DNA of 41,745 nucleotides from contig CAISIV010000297.1 of the NCBI GenBank assembly GCA_903885555.1, positions 1 through 41,745 on the forward strand. The letters are read 5' to 3'. Within the stretch, counting starts at the first letter, position 1, and the number at the start of each line of letters is the position of its first letter. A program made the translations under genes and the position numbers. The notes beneath the pieces are model-generated. The model did not search any database and was not told the origin of the DNA. It saw only the letters and a program-made list of their open reading frames with translations. This document shows positions 31,657 to 39,581 of the stretch, piece by piece. This DNA comes from an uncultured Hyphomicrobiales bacterium. GTDB taxonomy: Bacteria > Pseudomonadota > Alphaproteobacteria > Rhizobiales > Xanthobacteraceae.

Positions 31657-32538
31657 TTACCGCGTCGGGACCGGCTTTTCGCCGCGATAATCGTAGAAGC
31701 CGCGCTGGGTCTTGCGGCCGAGCCAGCCGGCTTCGACGTACTTCACCAGCAGCGGGCACGGCCGGTACTTCGAGTCGGCGAGACCCTCATGCAGCACCTG
31801 CATCACCGAGAGACAGGTATCGAGACCGATGAAGTCGGCGAGTTCGAGCGGACCCATCGGATGATGCGCGCCTAGCTTCATCGCCGTGTCGATCGCTTCG
31901 ACGTTGCCGACGCCTTCATACAGCGTGTAGATCGCCTCATTGATCATCGGCAGCAGAATGCGATTGACGATGAAGGCCGGGAAATCTTCCGACACCGCGA
32001 TGGTACGGCCAAGCTTGCGGACGAAGGTCTTGCTGGACTCGAAGGTCGCGTCATCCGTCGCAATGCCGCGGATCACTTCGACCAGTTCCATCAACGGCAC
32101 CGGATTCATGAAGTGAATGCCGATGAAGCGCTCCGGACGGTCGGTCGACGACGCCAGCCGCGTGATCGAGATCGACGACGTGTTGGTGGCGACGATGGCT
32201 TCGGGCTTGAGCACGGCGCAGACATCCGAGAATATCCTGCGCTTGATGTCTTCCTTCTCGACGGCGCTTTCGATCACGAGATCGCAGTCGGCCAGCCCTT
32301 CGTACTTTTCCGCTGCCTTGATGCGTCCCAATGCAGCCTTGCGTTCGTCCTCGGTGATGATCTTCTTGGCGACCTGCTTGGCCATGTTGCCGTTGATGGT
32401 GGCGAGACTCGCCTTCAGCCGGTCGCCCGACAGGTCGTTGAGCACGACGTCGAATCCCGAAAGGGCGCAGACATGTGCAATGCCGCCGCCCATCTGGCCG
32501 GCGCCGATCACCCCGACAGTCTGAATAGTTGCCGCCAT
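31657..32538 (-). CDS. hbd: 3-hydroxybutyryl-CoA dehydrogenase
   Basis: A 293-residue NAD(P)-dependent 3-hydroxyacyl-CoA dehydrogenase. The Rossmann motif is VGVIGAGQMGGGIAHVCAL, followed by LVIESAVEKEDIKRRIF, TNTSSISIT, the catalytic His in RFIGIHFMNPVPLMELVEVI, and the C-terminal helical domain (PAFIVNRILLPMINEAI, HHPMGPLELADFIGLDTCL). The last residues GFYDYRGEKP are standard. It interconverts acetoacetyl-CoA and 3-hydroxybutyryl-CoA in fatty acid, butyrate or polyhydroxybutyrate metabolism. It lies downstream of etfBA, its likely functional partners, separated by 153 bp with a dispersed repeat. Confidence 0.93.
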   Translation of the reverse strand: MAATIQTVGVIGAGQMGGGIAHVCALSGFDVVLNDLSGDRLKASLATINGNMAKQVAKKIITEDERKAALGRIKAAEKYEGLADCDLVIESAVEKEDIKRRIFSDVCAVLKPEAIVATNTSSISITRLASSTDRPERFIGIHFMNPVPLMELVEVIRGIATDDATFESSKTFVRKLGRTIAVSEDFPAFIVNRILLPMINEAIYTLYEGVGNVEAIDTAMKLGAHHPMGPLELADFIGLDTCLSVMQVLHEGLADSKYRPCPLLVKYVEAGWLGRKTQRGFYDYRGEKPVPTR

Positions 32539-32589
32539 AAATTTTGTCCGATCGATGCGAGGCCGAATGCGTTCTTGCTTAGTACTTGC

Positions 32590-32633
32590 GCATGATCTTA
32601 TCCGAGAACCGGCTTCCAATTCTCGGGATCATG
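32590..32633. repeat. Dispersed hairpin repeat between etfA and hbd
   Basis: CATGATC-TTAT-CCGAGAA, an 11-nt loop, TTCTCGG-GATCATG: two nested perfect 7-bp arms. It matches the partial element at 1-33 in sequence and orientation (roughly 25 of 31 positions). No T run follows on either side, so it is not a simple terminator; it may stabilise or process the etfBA-hbd transcript, or simply be a mobile repeat. Confidence 0.65.
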
Positions 32634-32691
32634 TATTTTTACGCCGAACCGAAGACTGACGCCACCGGCGAACAATCAAATTCGAGAGACG

Positions 32692-33636
32692 TCAGCGCTT
32701 GACTTTATCGAGTTCCGCCGCCAGTTCGGGCAGCGCCTGATAGAGATCGGCGACCAAGCCGTAGTCCGCAACCTGGAAGATCGGTGCTTCCTCATCCTTG
32801 TTGATCGCGACGATCACCTTGGAATCTTTCATGCCGGCGAGATGCTGGATCGCGCCGGAAATACCGACCGCGATGTAGAGATCGGGCGCCACCACCTTGC
32901 CGGTCTGGCCGACCTGCCAGTCGTTCGGCGCATAGCCGGCATCGACCGCGGCGCGGGAGGCGCCAACGGCGGCACCGAGTTTGTCAGCGACCGGCTCGAT
33001 ATATTTGGTGAAGTTCTCGCGGCTCTGCATGGCGCGGCCGCCCGAGATGATGATCTTTGCCGAAGTCAGTTCGGGACGATCGGACTTCGACAATTCCTCG
33101 CCGACGAAAGACGACACACCCGGATCGGCCGCGGCCGTGACGTTTTCGATCGCAGCCGAGCCGCCCTCGCCCGCCGCCTGGAACGTCGAGGTCCGAACCG
33201 TGATGACCTTCTTGGCGTCGGTCGACTTGACGGTCTGGATCGCGTTGCCGGCATAGATCGGCCGTTCGAACGTGTCGGGCGACACCACCTTGATGATTTC
33301 GGAAATCTGCATGACATCGAGCAAAGCGGCGACGCGCGGCAAGACATTCTTGCCGTTGGTGGTGGCCGGCGAGACGATGGCGTCATAGGAACCGGCGAGC
33401 GACACAATCAGCGCGGCCAGCGGTTCGGCGACCGAATGTTCGTAAGCGGCGGCATCGGCGACCAGCACCTTGGCAACGCCATCAAGCTTGGCAGCGGCAT
33501 CGGCCGCGGCTTTGCAGTCTTTGCCGGCGACCAGCACGTGAACGTCGCCGCCCAGCGCCTTGGCGGCGGTGAGCGCCTTGTTGGTCGAGTCCTTGAGCGA
33601 CTTGTTGTCGTGTTCGGCGAGGAGCAGCGTTGTCAT
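32692..33636 (-). CDS. etfA: Electron transfer flavoprotein alpha subunit
   Basis: A 314-residue ETF alpha subunit carrying the FAD-binding C-terminal domain: [97 protein letters not shown]. The N-terminal part ([36 protein letters not shown]) is also typical. It accepts electrons from acyl-CoA dehydrogenases and passes them to ETF-quinone oxidoreductase. The ATG abuts the etfB stop directly (TAAATG), so translation is coupled. Confidence 0.96.
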   Translation of the reverse strand: MTTLLLAEHDNKSLKDSTNKALTAAKALGGDVHVLVAGKDCKAAADAAAKLDGVAKVLVADAAAYEHSVAEPLAALIVSLAGSYDAIVSPATTNGKNVLPRVAALLDVMQISEIIKVVSPDTFERPIYAGNAIQTVKSTDAKKVITVRTSTFQAAGEGGSAAIENVTAAADPGVSSFVGEELSKSDRPELTSAKIIISGGRAMQSRENFTKYIEPVADKLGAAVGASRAAVDAGYAPNDWQVGQTGKVVAPDLYIAVGISGAIQHLAGMKDSKVIVAINKDEEAPIFQVADYGLVADLYQALPELAAELDKVKR

Positions 33637-34386
33637 TTAGAGGATCCCCGCTTCGTTCTTCAGCTTCGAAACCAGTTCGGCAACCGACGCGACCTTGGCG
33701 CCGGACTTGCGTCCCGCCGGCTCGCTGGTCTTGACGACCTGCAGGCGCGGCGAGATGTCGACGCTGTAGTCCGCCGGCGTCTTCTCTTCGATCGGCTTCT
33801 TCTTCGCCTTCATGATGTTCGGCAGCGAAGCGTAGCGCGGCTCGTTGAGACGCAGATCCGTCGTGACGATGGCCGGCATCTTCAGCTTCACGGTCTGCAA
33901 GCCGCCGTCGACCTCGCGGATGACGCTGATGCTGTCGCCTTCGATGGTCTGCTTCGAGGCGAAGGTGCCCTGCGCCCAGCCGAGCAACGCCGCCAGCATC
34001 TGGCCGGTCTGGTTGCTGTCGTCATCGATGGCCTGCTTGCCGAGAATGACGAGGCCGGGCTTTTCGGCGTCGACGATGGCTTTGAGGATTTTCGCGACCG
34101 CCAGCGGCTCAACGACACCGTCGGCCTTCACCAGGATGCCGCGGTCGGCGCCCATGGCGAGCGCGGTGCGGATGGTTTCGGAGGCTTGCTGCGGTCCGAT
34201 GGACACCGCGACGATCTCGGTCGCCGTGCCGGCTTCCTTGAGACGGATGGCCTCTTCGACGGCGATCTCGTCGAACGGGTTCATCGACATCTTGATGTTG
34301 GCGAGCTCGACACCGGAACCGTCGGGCTTCACTCGGATTTTTACGTTGTAGTCGACCACCCGTTTAACGGGCACGAGAATCTTCAT
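33637..34386 (-). CDS. etfB: Electron transfer flavoprotein beta subunit
   Basis: A 249-residue ETF beta subunit. Landmarks are [101 protein letters not shown], and the signature [44 protein letters not shown], including the recognition-loop region that docks partner dehydrogenases. The ATG at 34386 gives the family N-terminus; four codons further upstream are open but unlikely. First gene of etfBA. Confidence 0.96.
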   Translation of the reverse strand: MKILVPVKRVVDYNVKIRVKPDGSGVELANIKMSMNPFDEIAVEEAIRLKEAGTATEIVAVSIGPQQASETIRTALAMGADRGILVKADGVVEPLAVAKILKAIVDAEKPGLVILGKQAIDDDSNQTGQMLAALLGWAQGTFASKQTIEGDSISVIREVDGGLQTVKLKMPAIVTTDLRLNEPRYASLPNIMKAKKKPIEEKTPADYSVDISPRLQVVKTSEPAGRKSGAKVASVAELVSKLKNEAGIL

Positions 34387-34440
34387 AATCCATCCCAAAA
34401 TCGAGACTTAAGGAAAGCGGGCGGAAGCTAATGTCCGCGC

Positions 34441-34497
34441 CGTTAGCATGTCAACGTTTATGCTGCGGCGCAAAGGCGCGGGTCTGCAATGCTAACG
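34441..34497 (-). other. Structured element across the adenosyltransferase stop codon
   Basis: CGTTAGCAT and ATGCTAACG form a perfect 9-bp inverted repeat, 39 nt apart, spanning the TAG stop of the upstream minus-strand gene. The interior contains a further GC-rich pairing (GCGGCGC...GCGC). There is no T run, so it is not a classical terminator; it may be a 3' mRNA stabiliser. Confidence 0.35.
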
Positions 34498-35064
34498 GTT
34501 CTGGCCGGGCGTCCAAAGCACGTCGCTTGCGCCTTTGCTGTTCGCATAACGGCCGGCGACGAACAGATAATCGGACAGGCGGTTGACGTATTTTAGCGAC
34601 GGGGCTGAGACCTCCTCTCCCGGCTGGTCCATCAATGCGACCATGATGCGCTCGGCCCGGCGGCATACGGTGCGGGCCAGATGCATGTAGGCGGAGGCCG
34701 GGCTGCCACCGGGCAGAATGAACGAGCGCAGCGGCTCGAGATCGCCGTTCAGCCGGTCGATTTCGCCCTCCAGCCAATCGACCTGGGCGTCGGTGACAGT
34801 CAGGCGCGCGCCGCCCGGACCCTTCTCGGACAGGCAAAGGTCGGCCTCGACGTCGAAAAGGTCGTTCTGGATGCGCCCCAGGGCCTTGTCCAGCGCCGGA
34901 TCACCGGCCGTATGCAAACGGACAAGGCCCAGCACCGCATTGACCTCGTCCAGCGTGCCGTAGGCATCGACCCGCAGGTCGTATTTCTTGCGCCGGTCGC
35001 CCGACCCGAGCGACGTCGTGCCGTCGTCGCCGGTACGGGTGTAGATGCGGTTGAGAACGACCAT
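34492..35064 (-). CDS. pduO: PduO-type ATP:cob(I)alamin adenosyltransferase
   Basis: A 190-residue enzyme that transfers the adenosyl group of ATP to cob(I)alamin, making coenzyme B12. The N-terminal ATP-binding motif is YTRTGDDGTTSLGSGDRRKK, with DAYGTLDEVNAVLGL following; the C-terminal part has LPGGSPASAYMHLARTVCRRAERIMV and the VNRLSDYLFVAGRYAN segment that contacts cobalamin. The length is normal. I see no cobalamin riboswitch upstream. It lies between the etf genes and a HIG1-type gene. Confidence 0.94.
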   Translation of the reverse strand: MVVLNRIYTRTGDDGTTSLGSGDRRKKYDLRVDAYGTLDEVNAVLGLVRLHTAGDPALDKALGRIQNDLFDVEADLCLSEKGPGGARLTVTDAQVDWLEGEIDRLNGDLEPLRSFILPGGSPASAYMHLARTVCRRAERIMVALMDQPGEEVSAPSLKYVNRLSDYLFVAGRYANSKGASDVLWTPGQNR

Positions 35065-35149
35065 CGGGCTTGGCCCTTGTCTGCGGTGTGAAAGAGATTA
35101 GCGTTGCCGAATATTAGCGGCTTTTAGAACCGAACAAGGGAGATTCCCG

Positions 35150-35341
35150 ATGCGCACAATGCTCGTAACAGCCGTATTCCTGCTGCCCCTTCTGGCGCAG
35201 CCAGCCATGGCTTGCGGCGCCAAGGTCCAGGCTATGACGCAGGCCTCGGCCATCGACCTCTCCGCGCAGACCAAGAAGCCGGTCAAAAAAGCCAAGAAGA
35301 TCAAGGTGAAGGTCGAATATATGCGTGCCGCGCCAATGTAA
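35150..35341 (+). CDS. Small secreted lysine-rich protein of unknown function
   Basis: A 63-residue protein with a convincing signal peptide (MRTMLVTAVFLLPLLAQPAMA, cleavage before CGAK); the lipobox is poor, with Ala rather than Leu at -3. The mature 42 residues include KKPVKKAKKIKVKVEY. GGGAG precedes the ATG by 7 nt. I recognise no family. It is convergent with the HIG1-like gene (6-bp gap) and divergent from the adenosyltransferase gene. Confidence 0.65.
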   Translation: MRTMLVTAVFLLPLLAQPAMACGAKVQAMTQASAIDLSAQTKKPVKKAKKIKVKVEYMRAAPM

Positions 35342-35347
35342 GGGCGG

Positions 35348-35542
35348 CTATTTCTGCATCAGCCAGATCGTCCCCATGATGACGACGATGGCGACGAATT
35401 GCAGCAGCACCCTCATGCGCATGAGTTTCTGCGAGCGGTTGGGCGACCCGCCGCGCATCATGTTGACGAGGCCGAGCACCAGCACGACCGCCACCGCGAG
35501 TATCGCCGCCGGTACGGCGTAATGTGACATGAATTCCAGCAT
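35348..35542 (-). CDS. Twin-transmembrane HIG1-domain-like protein
   Basis: A 64-residue inner-membrane protein with two TM helices (about residues 9-27 and 45-62) joined by a basic loop, NMMRGGSPNRSQKLMRMRVLLQF, matching the hypoxia-induced (HIG1) fold, whose loop carries N-x-S-Q-x-L-M-R-x-R. Members in alphaproteobacteria are associated with respiratory complexes; no function is proven here. An internal ATG at 35530 (MSHYAVPA) is an equally good start. It is upstream of the adenosyltransferase gene, though the small secreted gene lies between them on the other strand. Confidence 0.82.
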   Translation of the reverse strand: MLEFMSHYAVPAAILAVAVVLVLGLVNMMRGGSPNRSQKLMRMRVLLQFVAIVVIMGTIWLMQK

Positions 35543-35685
35543 GGGATCCTATTTGGGTATCCGTTTGGCGGCCTTCTACACCTCCCACCCCGCTTAGACC
35601 ACCAAGCCCCGGTACAACCGCATACCGATTTTACTCGCTCTTTGGTTGTATTTTGTTACCATCGCCGGATTGGTGGTTGGGGCGT

Positions 35686-37695
35686 ATGGCGGCACGCATC
35701 AGAACGGCGAGCACCGCAATCTGGGAATTCGCTTGCGAGGAGGCATCCGACCGCTTTCCCGAACTCGACTGCGTCCGAACCATGCTCGCGCCTGGCATTG
35801 CCAGGGCGGCCGAAGACCGGTCAGCGAGGCTTGGCGTCGGCGCCGACCGTGTGCTGGTGATGAGTGGCGCACTGGATGAAGAAGAATATCTCAAAAGTCT
35901 GGGCGCGAGGCTCGGTGTCGAATTCGAAACACTCGATGACACACCGCGCAGTTCATGCTCTATCGACGACGACCGCCTGATCGAATCCGCTGCTGCCGGT
36001 CTGTTGCCCCTGACGATCGACGGTCAACTCCATCTCGTCGTCGCGCCGCGCGGCACCGCTGCGCGGCGCATCAGCACCATGATCGACAGCAATCCGGCTT
36101 TGGCAGCTCGATTTCGCTTTACCAGCGGCGAGCGGCTCGCGCGCTTTGTATTACGATGCGCCGGCGGTGCCCTGACCGCACGCGCAACAAAGGACCTGAA
36201 CGAAACCTGGCCGGCTCTGTCCGCCGGTCCGCCACGCTGGCACAACAACATGGCGCCGTTGGCCATCGCCGCAACGGTCATCCTCGGCGCCATCGTCGTT
36301 GCGCCGGCCGTCATCACGACTGCCGTAGAACTGCTGCTGGGAGCGGCATTCATCGCATGGCTAGCCTTACGGCTCTGCAGCGCTTTGATCAAATATTTCA
36401 TACCGCCTGCGCAGGCCGAACTCTCCGACGCTGAACTGCCGGTCTACACCATCATGGCGGCGCTCTATAAAGAAGCCGCGTCAGTCAAAGGCCTGCTGCG
36501 CGCAATCGAGCGACTCGATTATCCGGCCGAGAAGCTCGACGTGATCCTCGCCATCGAGGCCGACGATCATGCGACGCTTGATGCGATCGCGGAGCAGACC
36601 TCGCACGTTCCGATCACCGTCATTCCCGTCGCCGTCGCGCAACCACGCACCAAACCGAAGGCATTGAACTTCGCCCTGCCCTTCGCACGCGGCACGTTCA
36701 CGGTGATCTACGACGCTGAAGACCGTCCCCAACCGGATCAGTTGCGCCGTGCCTTGCAAGCATTCCGCGCCGGCGACGACCGGCTTGCTTGTGTGCAAGC
36801 CCGGCTGTGCATCGACAACACCGCCGATGGCTGGCTGACGCGGCTTTTTACCGCGGAGTATGCGGGCCAATTTGACGTCTTCTTGCCCGGGCTTGCCACG
36901 TTCGGCCTGCCATTGCCGCTCGGCGGTTCCTCCAATCACTTCCACACAGCGACGTTACGCAAGATCCATGCGTGGGACCCTTACAACGTCACCGAGGATG
37001 CCGACCTGGGTATGCGGCTCGCACGCTTCGGCTATCGAGCGGCGATGATCGAGTCGACAACGTACGAGGAAGCGCCGGCACGCTTCGGCGCCTGGTTGCG
37101 GCAACGCACACGCTGGTTCAAAGGCTGGATGCAGACTTGGCTGGTGCATATGCGGCAACCGGCCGTGCTGCTACACGACCTGGGGCTGACGGGTTTCGTC
37201 ACGTTTCAACTGATCGTCGGCGGCAATGCCTTGGCAGCACTGGTGCATCCGATCTTCACACTGGGACTGATCTACTTCGGCGTCATCAAACCGATCTGGA
37301 ATTCCGAAAGCGACGCGGCCTCGATCCTGATCTGGCTCTACGGCACCAGCATCGTCGCCGGGTATCTGGCATCAGCCTTTCTCGGCTGGCTCGGGCTGAT
37401 GCGCCGCGGTCTTTCCGGCACCGCGTGGATCCTGCTGCTGACGCCTGTGCACTGGATGTTGTTGTCACTGGCGGCATGGCGCGCACTCTATCAGCTTGTT
37501 GTCGCGCCCTATGCCTGGGAGAAAACCGAGCACGGCCTGGCCAAAACATCGCGCCTCGCCTCAAGACTGACGCGACCGCTGCTGGAACTGGAGCGCTACT
37601 TCAAAGCGCACAAGGCGTCCGGCAAAGGGCCGTCGATTGGCGCCGTTAGAAATACTTCCGCAGGTCAGCGGCAGCATCCTCGGGCCGTCGCTTGA
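35686..37695 (+). CDS. XagB-like family 2 glycosyltransferase
   Basis: A 669-residue membrane glycosyltransferase. Residues 45-160 resemble the MshEN/GspE N-terminal type module (LGVGADRVLVMSGALDEEEYLKSLGARLGVEFETLD...LLPLTIDGQLHLVVAPRG). Two TM helices (about 188-235) precede the GT2 domain: EADDHATLDA, YDAEDRPQP, TEDADLGMRL and QRTRWFKGW (about 473-481), the D, DxD, TED and QxxRW set of processive synthases. Further TM helices follow (about 495-600). It probably makes an extracellular polysaccharide; I recall XagB proteins as similar. The ATG at 35686 is preferred to TTG 35653. Its 3' end overlaps the convergent SCO gene by 50 bp. Confidence 0.87.
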   Translation: MAARIRTASTAIWEFACEEASDRFPELDCVRTMLAPGIARAAEDRSARLGVGADRVLVMSGALDEEEYLKSLGARLGVEFETLDDTPRSSCSIDDDRLIESAAAGLLPLTIDGQLHLVVAPRGTAARRISTMIDSNPALAARFRFTSGERLARFVLRCAGGALTARATKDLNETWPALSAGPPRWHNNMAPLAIAATVILGAIVVAPAVITTAVELLLGAAFIAWLALRLCSALIKYFIPPAQAELSDAELPVYTIMAALYKEAASVKGLLRAIERLDYPAEKLDVILAIEADDHATLDAIAEQTSHVPITVIPVAVAQPRTKPKALNFALPFARGTFTVIYDAEDRPQPDQLRRALQAFRAGDDRLACVQARLCIDNTADGWLTRLFTAEYAGQFDVFLPGLATFGLPLPLGGSSNHFHTATLRKIHAWDPYNVTEDADLGMRLARFGYRAAMIESTTYEEAPARFGAWLRQRTRWFKGWMQTWLVHMRQPAVLLHDLGLTGFVTFQLIVGGNALAALVHPIFTLGLIYFGVIKPIWNSESDAASILIWLYGTSIVAGYLASAFLGWLGLMRRGLSGTAWILLLTPVHWMLLSLAAWRALYQLVVAPYAWEKTEHGLAKTSRLASRLTRPLLELERYFKAHKASGKGPSIGAVRNTSAGQRQHPRAVA

Positions 37696-38242
37696 GGCTG
37701 AACGGCGCGACGAAGCGGCCCTGCTTGTCCATCAGATAGACCAGCGCGGTGTGGTCCATGCTGTAGTCGGCGTTATCGCTCGGCACTTTCTTGGCATAGA
37801 CGCGGTAGACCTTTTCGACGGCATCGATCGCCTTCGGATCGCCGGTAGCGGCGCGCAGCCGAGGATCGAAGCTCGACAGATAATCCTTCAGCACTGGAGC
37901 GGTGTCGCGCTCGGGATCGACGGTGATGAACAGCGCGCCGGCGCGATCGCCGTCCTTGCCAAGCGCGCGCAACAGTTCGGATACTTCGAACAAGGTCGCC
38001 GGGCAAACGTCGGGGCAATGCGTGTAGCCAAAGAACACCAAATGCGGCTTGCCCTTGATATCCTGATCGGTGACAGCCTTGCCGTTCTGATCGATCAGAT
38101 TGAATGGGCCGCCGATCGCGGACGCTCCCGGAGCGCCGGGGCCAAATTGTCCTGTGGCGTACAGAAACACGCCAAGAAAGATCACCAGCCCCGTCAGGAA
38201 GGCGCCGAGCACTACGAGGACGTGCGACGTTTTGGCGGTCAT
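37646..38242 (-). CDS. SCO family copper chaperone
   Basis: A 198-residue membrane-anchored periplasmic thioredoxin-fold protein. The TM anchor is about residues 8-30; the copper-binding motif is THCPDVCP (Cys76, Cys80) and the third ligand His164 lies in YSMDHTALVYL. FITVDPERDTAPVLKDYLSSF is also diagnostic. SCO/SenC proteins deliver copper to the CuA site of cytochrome c oxidase. It follows a 52-residue membrane protein by 34 bp in the same direction. Confidence 0.94.
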   Translation of the reverse strand: MTAKTSHVLVVLGAFLTGLVIFLGVFLYATGQFGPGAPGASAIGGPFNLIDQNGKAVTDQDIKGKPHLVFFGYTHCPDVCPATLFEVSELLRALGKDGDRAGALFITVDPERDTAPVLKDYLSSFDPRLRAATGDPKAIDAVEKVYRVYAKKVPSDNADYSMDHTALVYLMDKQGRFVAPFSLKRRPEDAAADLRKYF

Positions 38243-38276
38243 TGGGTCTTCTTGTTTTCTGTGCCTGCGGCGGATG

Positions 38277-38435
38277 TCAGAAGCACGCGATCCAACCGGC
38301 CCGCAGCATTTCGAAGAACACGGCGGTACCCTGGTAGGCCCACAGCCCCAGCGTCGCCGCCAGCACGGCCACGCCAGCCAGAGCGGCCAAAATCAGCGGA
38401 CGCGAACCTATGGAACTCGACGCGATGGCAGGCAT
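38277..38435 (-). CDS. Small single-pass membrane protein upstream of the SCO gene
   Basis: A 52-residue frame too short for routine calling. The ATG at 38435 follows GAGG by 8 nt. The protein reads MPAIASSSIGSRPLIL at the start, then a hydrophobic helix (about residues 14-34, AALAGVAVLAATLGLWAY), then QGTAVFFEMLRAGWIACF. I recall a similar GTAVF-E-M...ACF ending in small proteins ahead of SCO genes in related bacteria. It lies 34 bp upstream of the SCO gene on the same strand, so a role in cytochrome oxidase assembly is possible. Confidence 0.7.
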   Translation of the reverse strand: MPAIASSSIGSRPLILAALAGVAVLAATLGLWAYQGTAVFFEMLRAGWIACF

Positions 38436-38573
38436 TGGAAATACCTCGATATCCTTCAGATAGGACCGATTTTGGCCGGTGGCAACGCGTCCCTTTTAGG
38501 GCGCCCCGGAGGCGGTGCCATTAACCATTCCGACCGGATAAAGCCCATAAATGCGGCTATTTTTGCCGCCGCG

Positions 38574-38604
38574 TTGACTCAAAAGATTAAAGTCGCGATG
38601 TATA
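38574..38604 (+). promoter_or_regulatory. Possible promoter of the deacetylase gene
   Basis: TTGACT (38574-38579) is followed by TGTATA (38599-38604) with a 19-bp spacer, or ATGTAT with 18. The spacing is longer than ideal, but the location 36 bp before the start codon and the local A+T richness fit. Confidence 0.35.
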
Positions 38605-38639
38605 CAGCCAACCTTTAAGCCACTTTTCTGGAGAACGTT

Positions 38640-39515
38640 ATGCGTACCGCTTTGGCTCTGGCTTTCGCTATTTCCGTGTCCGCGACGGGCGCCGTCTGGG
38701 CGCAAAATGCCCCCGCCGCCGCGCCGGCGAAGTGCGACAAGCCGGACGCGCTGGGCGTCGCCCGCGTCGTCGAAATCGACACCACCGGCGGTCCGGGCTT
38801 CGGCTTCGAGCACTTCAAGGCCTATGACTTCCTGCGCGACAAGGAAGTCGTGCTGACCTTCGATGACGGCCCGTGGCAGGGCAACACCCCGGCCGTGCTC
38901 AAGGCGCTGGCCGACCAGTGCACCAAGGCGCTGTTCTTCTCGATCGGCAAGCACGCCGGCTATTATCCCAACATCCTGAAGCAGATCGTCGCCGGCGGCC
39001 ACACGCTCGGCACCCACACATGGTCGCACAAGGACCTGTCGAAGATGTCGGCCGCCGACGCGACCGCCGAAATCGAAAAGGGCATCGCTGCGGTCAGCAT
39101 CGCACTCGGCAACAAGCCGGTCGCGCCGTTCTTCCGCTTCCCGGCGCTGCGTCATCCGCCGGAAATGGTGAAGTATCTCGGCGAACGCAACGTCGCCATG
39201 TTCTCCACCGACATGGACTCGTTCGACTTCAAGATGCGCAAGCCCGACCAAGTCGTGAAGTCGGTCATGAGCCGGCTGGAGAAGAACGGCAAAGGCATCA
39301 TCCTGATGCACGACTTCCAGCACGCCACGGCGGAAGCCGCTCCCGAGTTGCTCGCGAAGCTCAAGGCCGGCGGCTACAAGGTCGTGCAGATCACCGGCAA
39401 GACTCCGATCGAGCCGAAGAAGGAATACGTCGACATCGTGCTCAAGGAAATCGGCGGCGGTCTCGATGAGTCCCGCCCGATGTCGAGCGTCATCAAGACC
39501 ATCGAAGGCAACTAA
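38640..39515 (+). CDS. Secreted NodB-type polysaccharide deacetylase
   Basis: A 291-residue carbohydrate esterase family 4 protein with a signal peptide (residues 1-21, ending AVWA). Motif 1 is LTFDDGPW (Asp75, Asp76), motif 2 is HTLGTHTWSH (His126, His130 as metal ligands), motif 3 is FFRFPAL, and the later MHDF supplies a catalytic His. This family removes N- or O-acetyl groups from peptidoglycan, chitin-like or other polysaccharides. GGAG precedes the ATG by 6 nt. The gene is monocistronic, closed by the terminator at 39540. Confidence 0.93.
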   Translation: MRTALALAFAISVSATGAVWAQNAPAAAPAKCDKPDALGVARVVEIDTTGGPGFGFEHFKAYDFLRDKEVVLTFDDGPWQGNTPAVLKALADQCTKALFFSIGKHAGYYPNILKQIVAGGHTLGTHTWSHKDLSKMSAADATAEIEKGIAAVSIALGNKPVAPFFRFPALRHPPEMVKYLGERNVAMFSTDMDSFDFKMRKPDQVVKSVMSRLEKNGKGIILMHDFQHATAEAAPELLAKLKAGGYKVVQITGKTPIEPKKEYVDIVLKEIGGGLDESRPMSSVIKTIEGN

Positions 39516-39539
39516 CTAAAAGCCATCGAGAAACACGTC

Positions 39540-39569
39540 GGCCGCGCAACCCTGCGCGGCCGGCTTTTT
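39540..39569 (+). terminator. Intrinsic terminator of the deacetylase gene
   Basis: GGCCGCGCA-ACCC-TGCGCGGCC is a perfect 9-bp stem with a 4-nt loop, followed by GGC and five T (39565-39569). It starts 25 bp after the deacetylase stop and separates it from the convergent DUF3108 gene. Only the plus-strand reading ends in a T run. Confidence 0.9.
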
Positions 39570-39581
39570 ATTGCGGCAACG

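Noticed and set aside
32842-34431. 529-codon plus-strand frame
   Set aside because: Antisense to etfA and etfB, which are certain; composition is that of a shadow frame.
35065-35149. Cobalamin riboswitch upstream of the PduO-type gene
   Set aside because: The 85-bp spacer is too short and lacks the B12-box sequence.
39540-39569. Bidirectional terminator for the convergent deacetylase and DUF3108 genes
   Set aside because: Only the plus-strand reading has a T run after the stem, so it is called for the deacetylase only.
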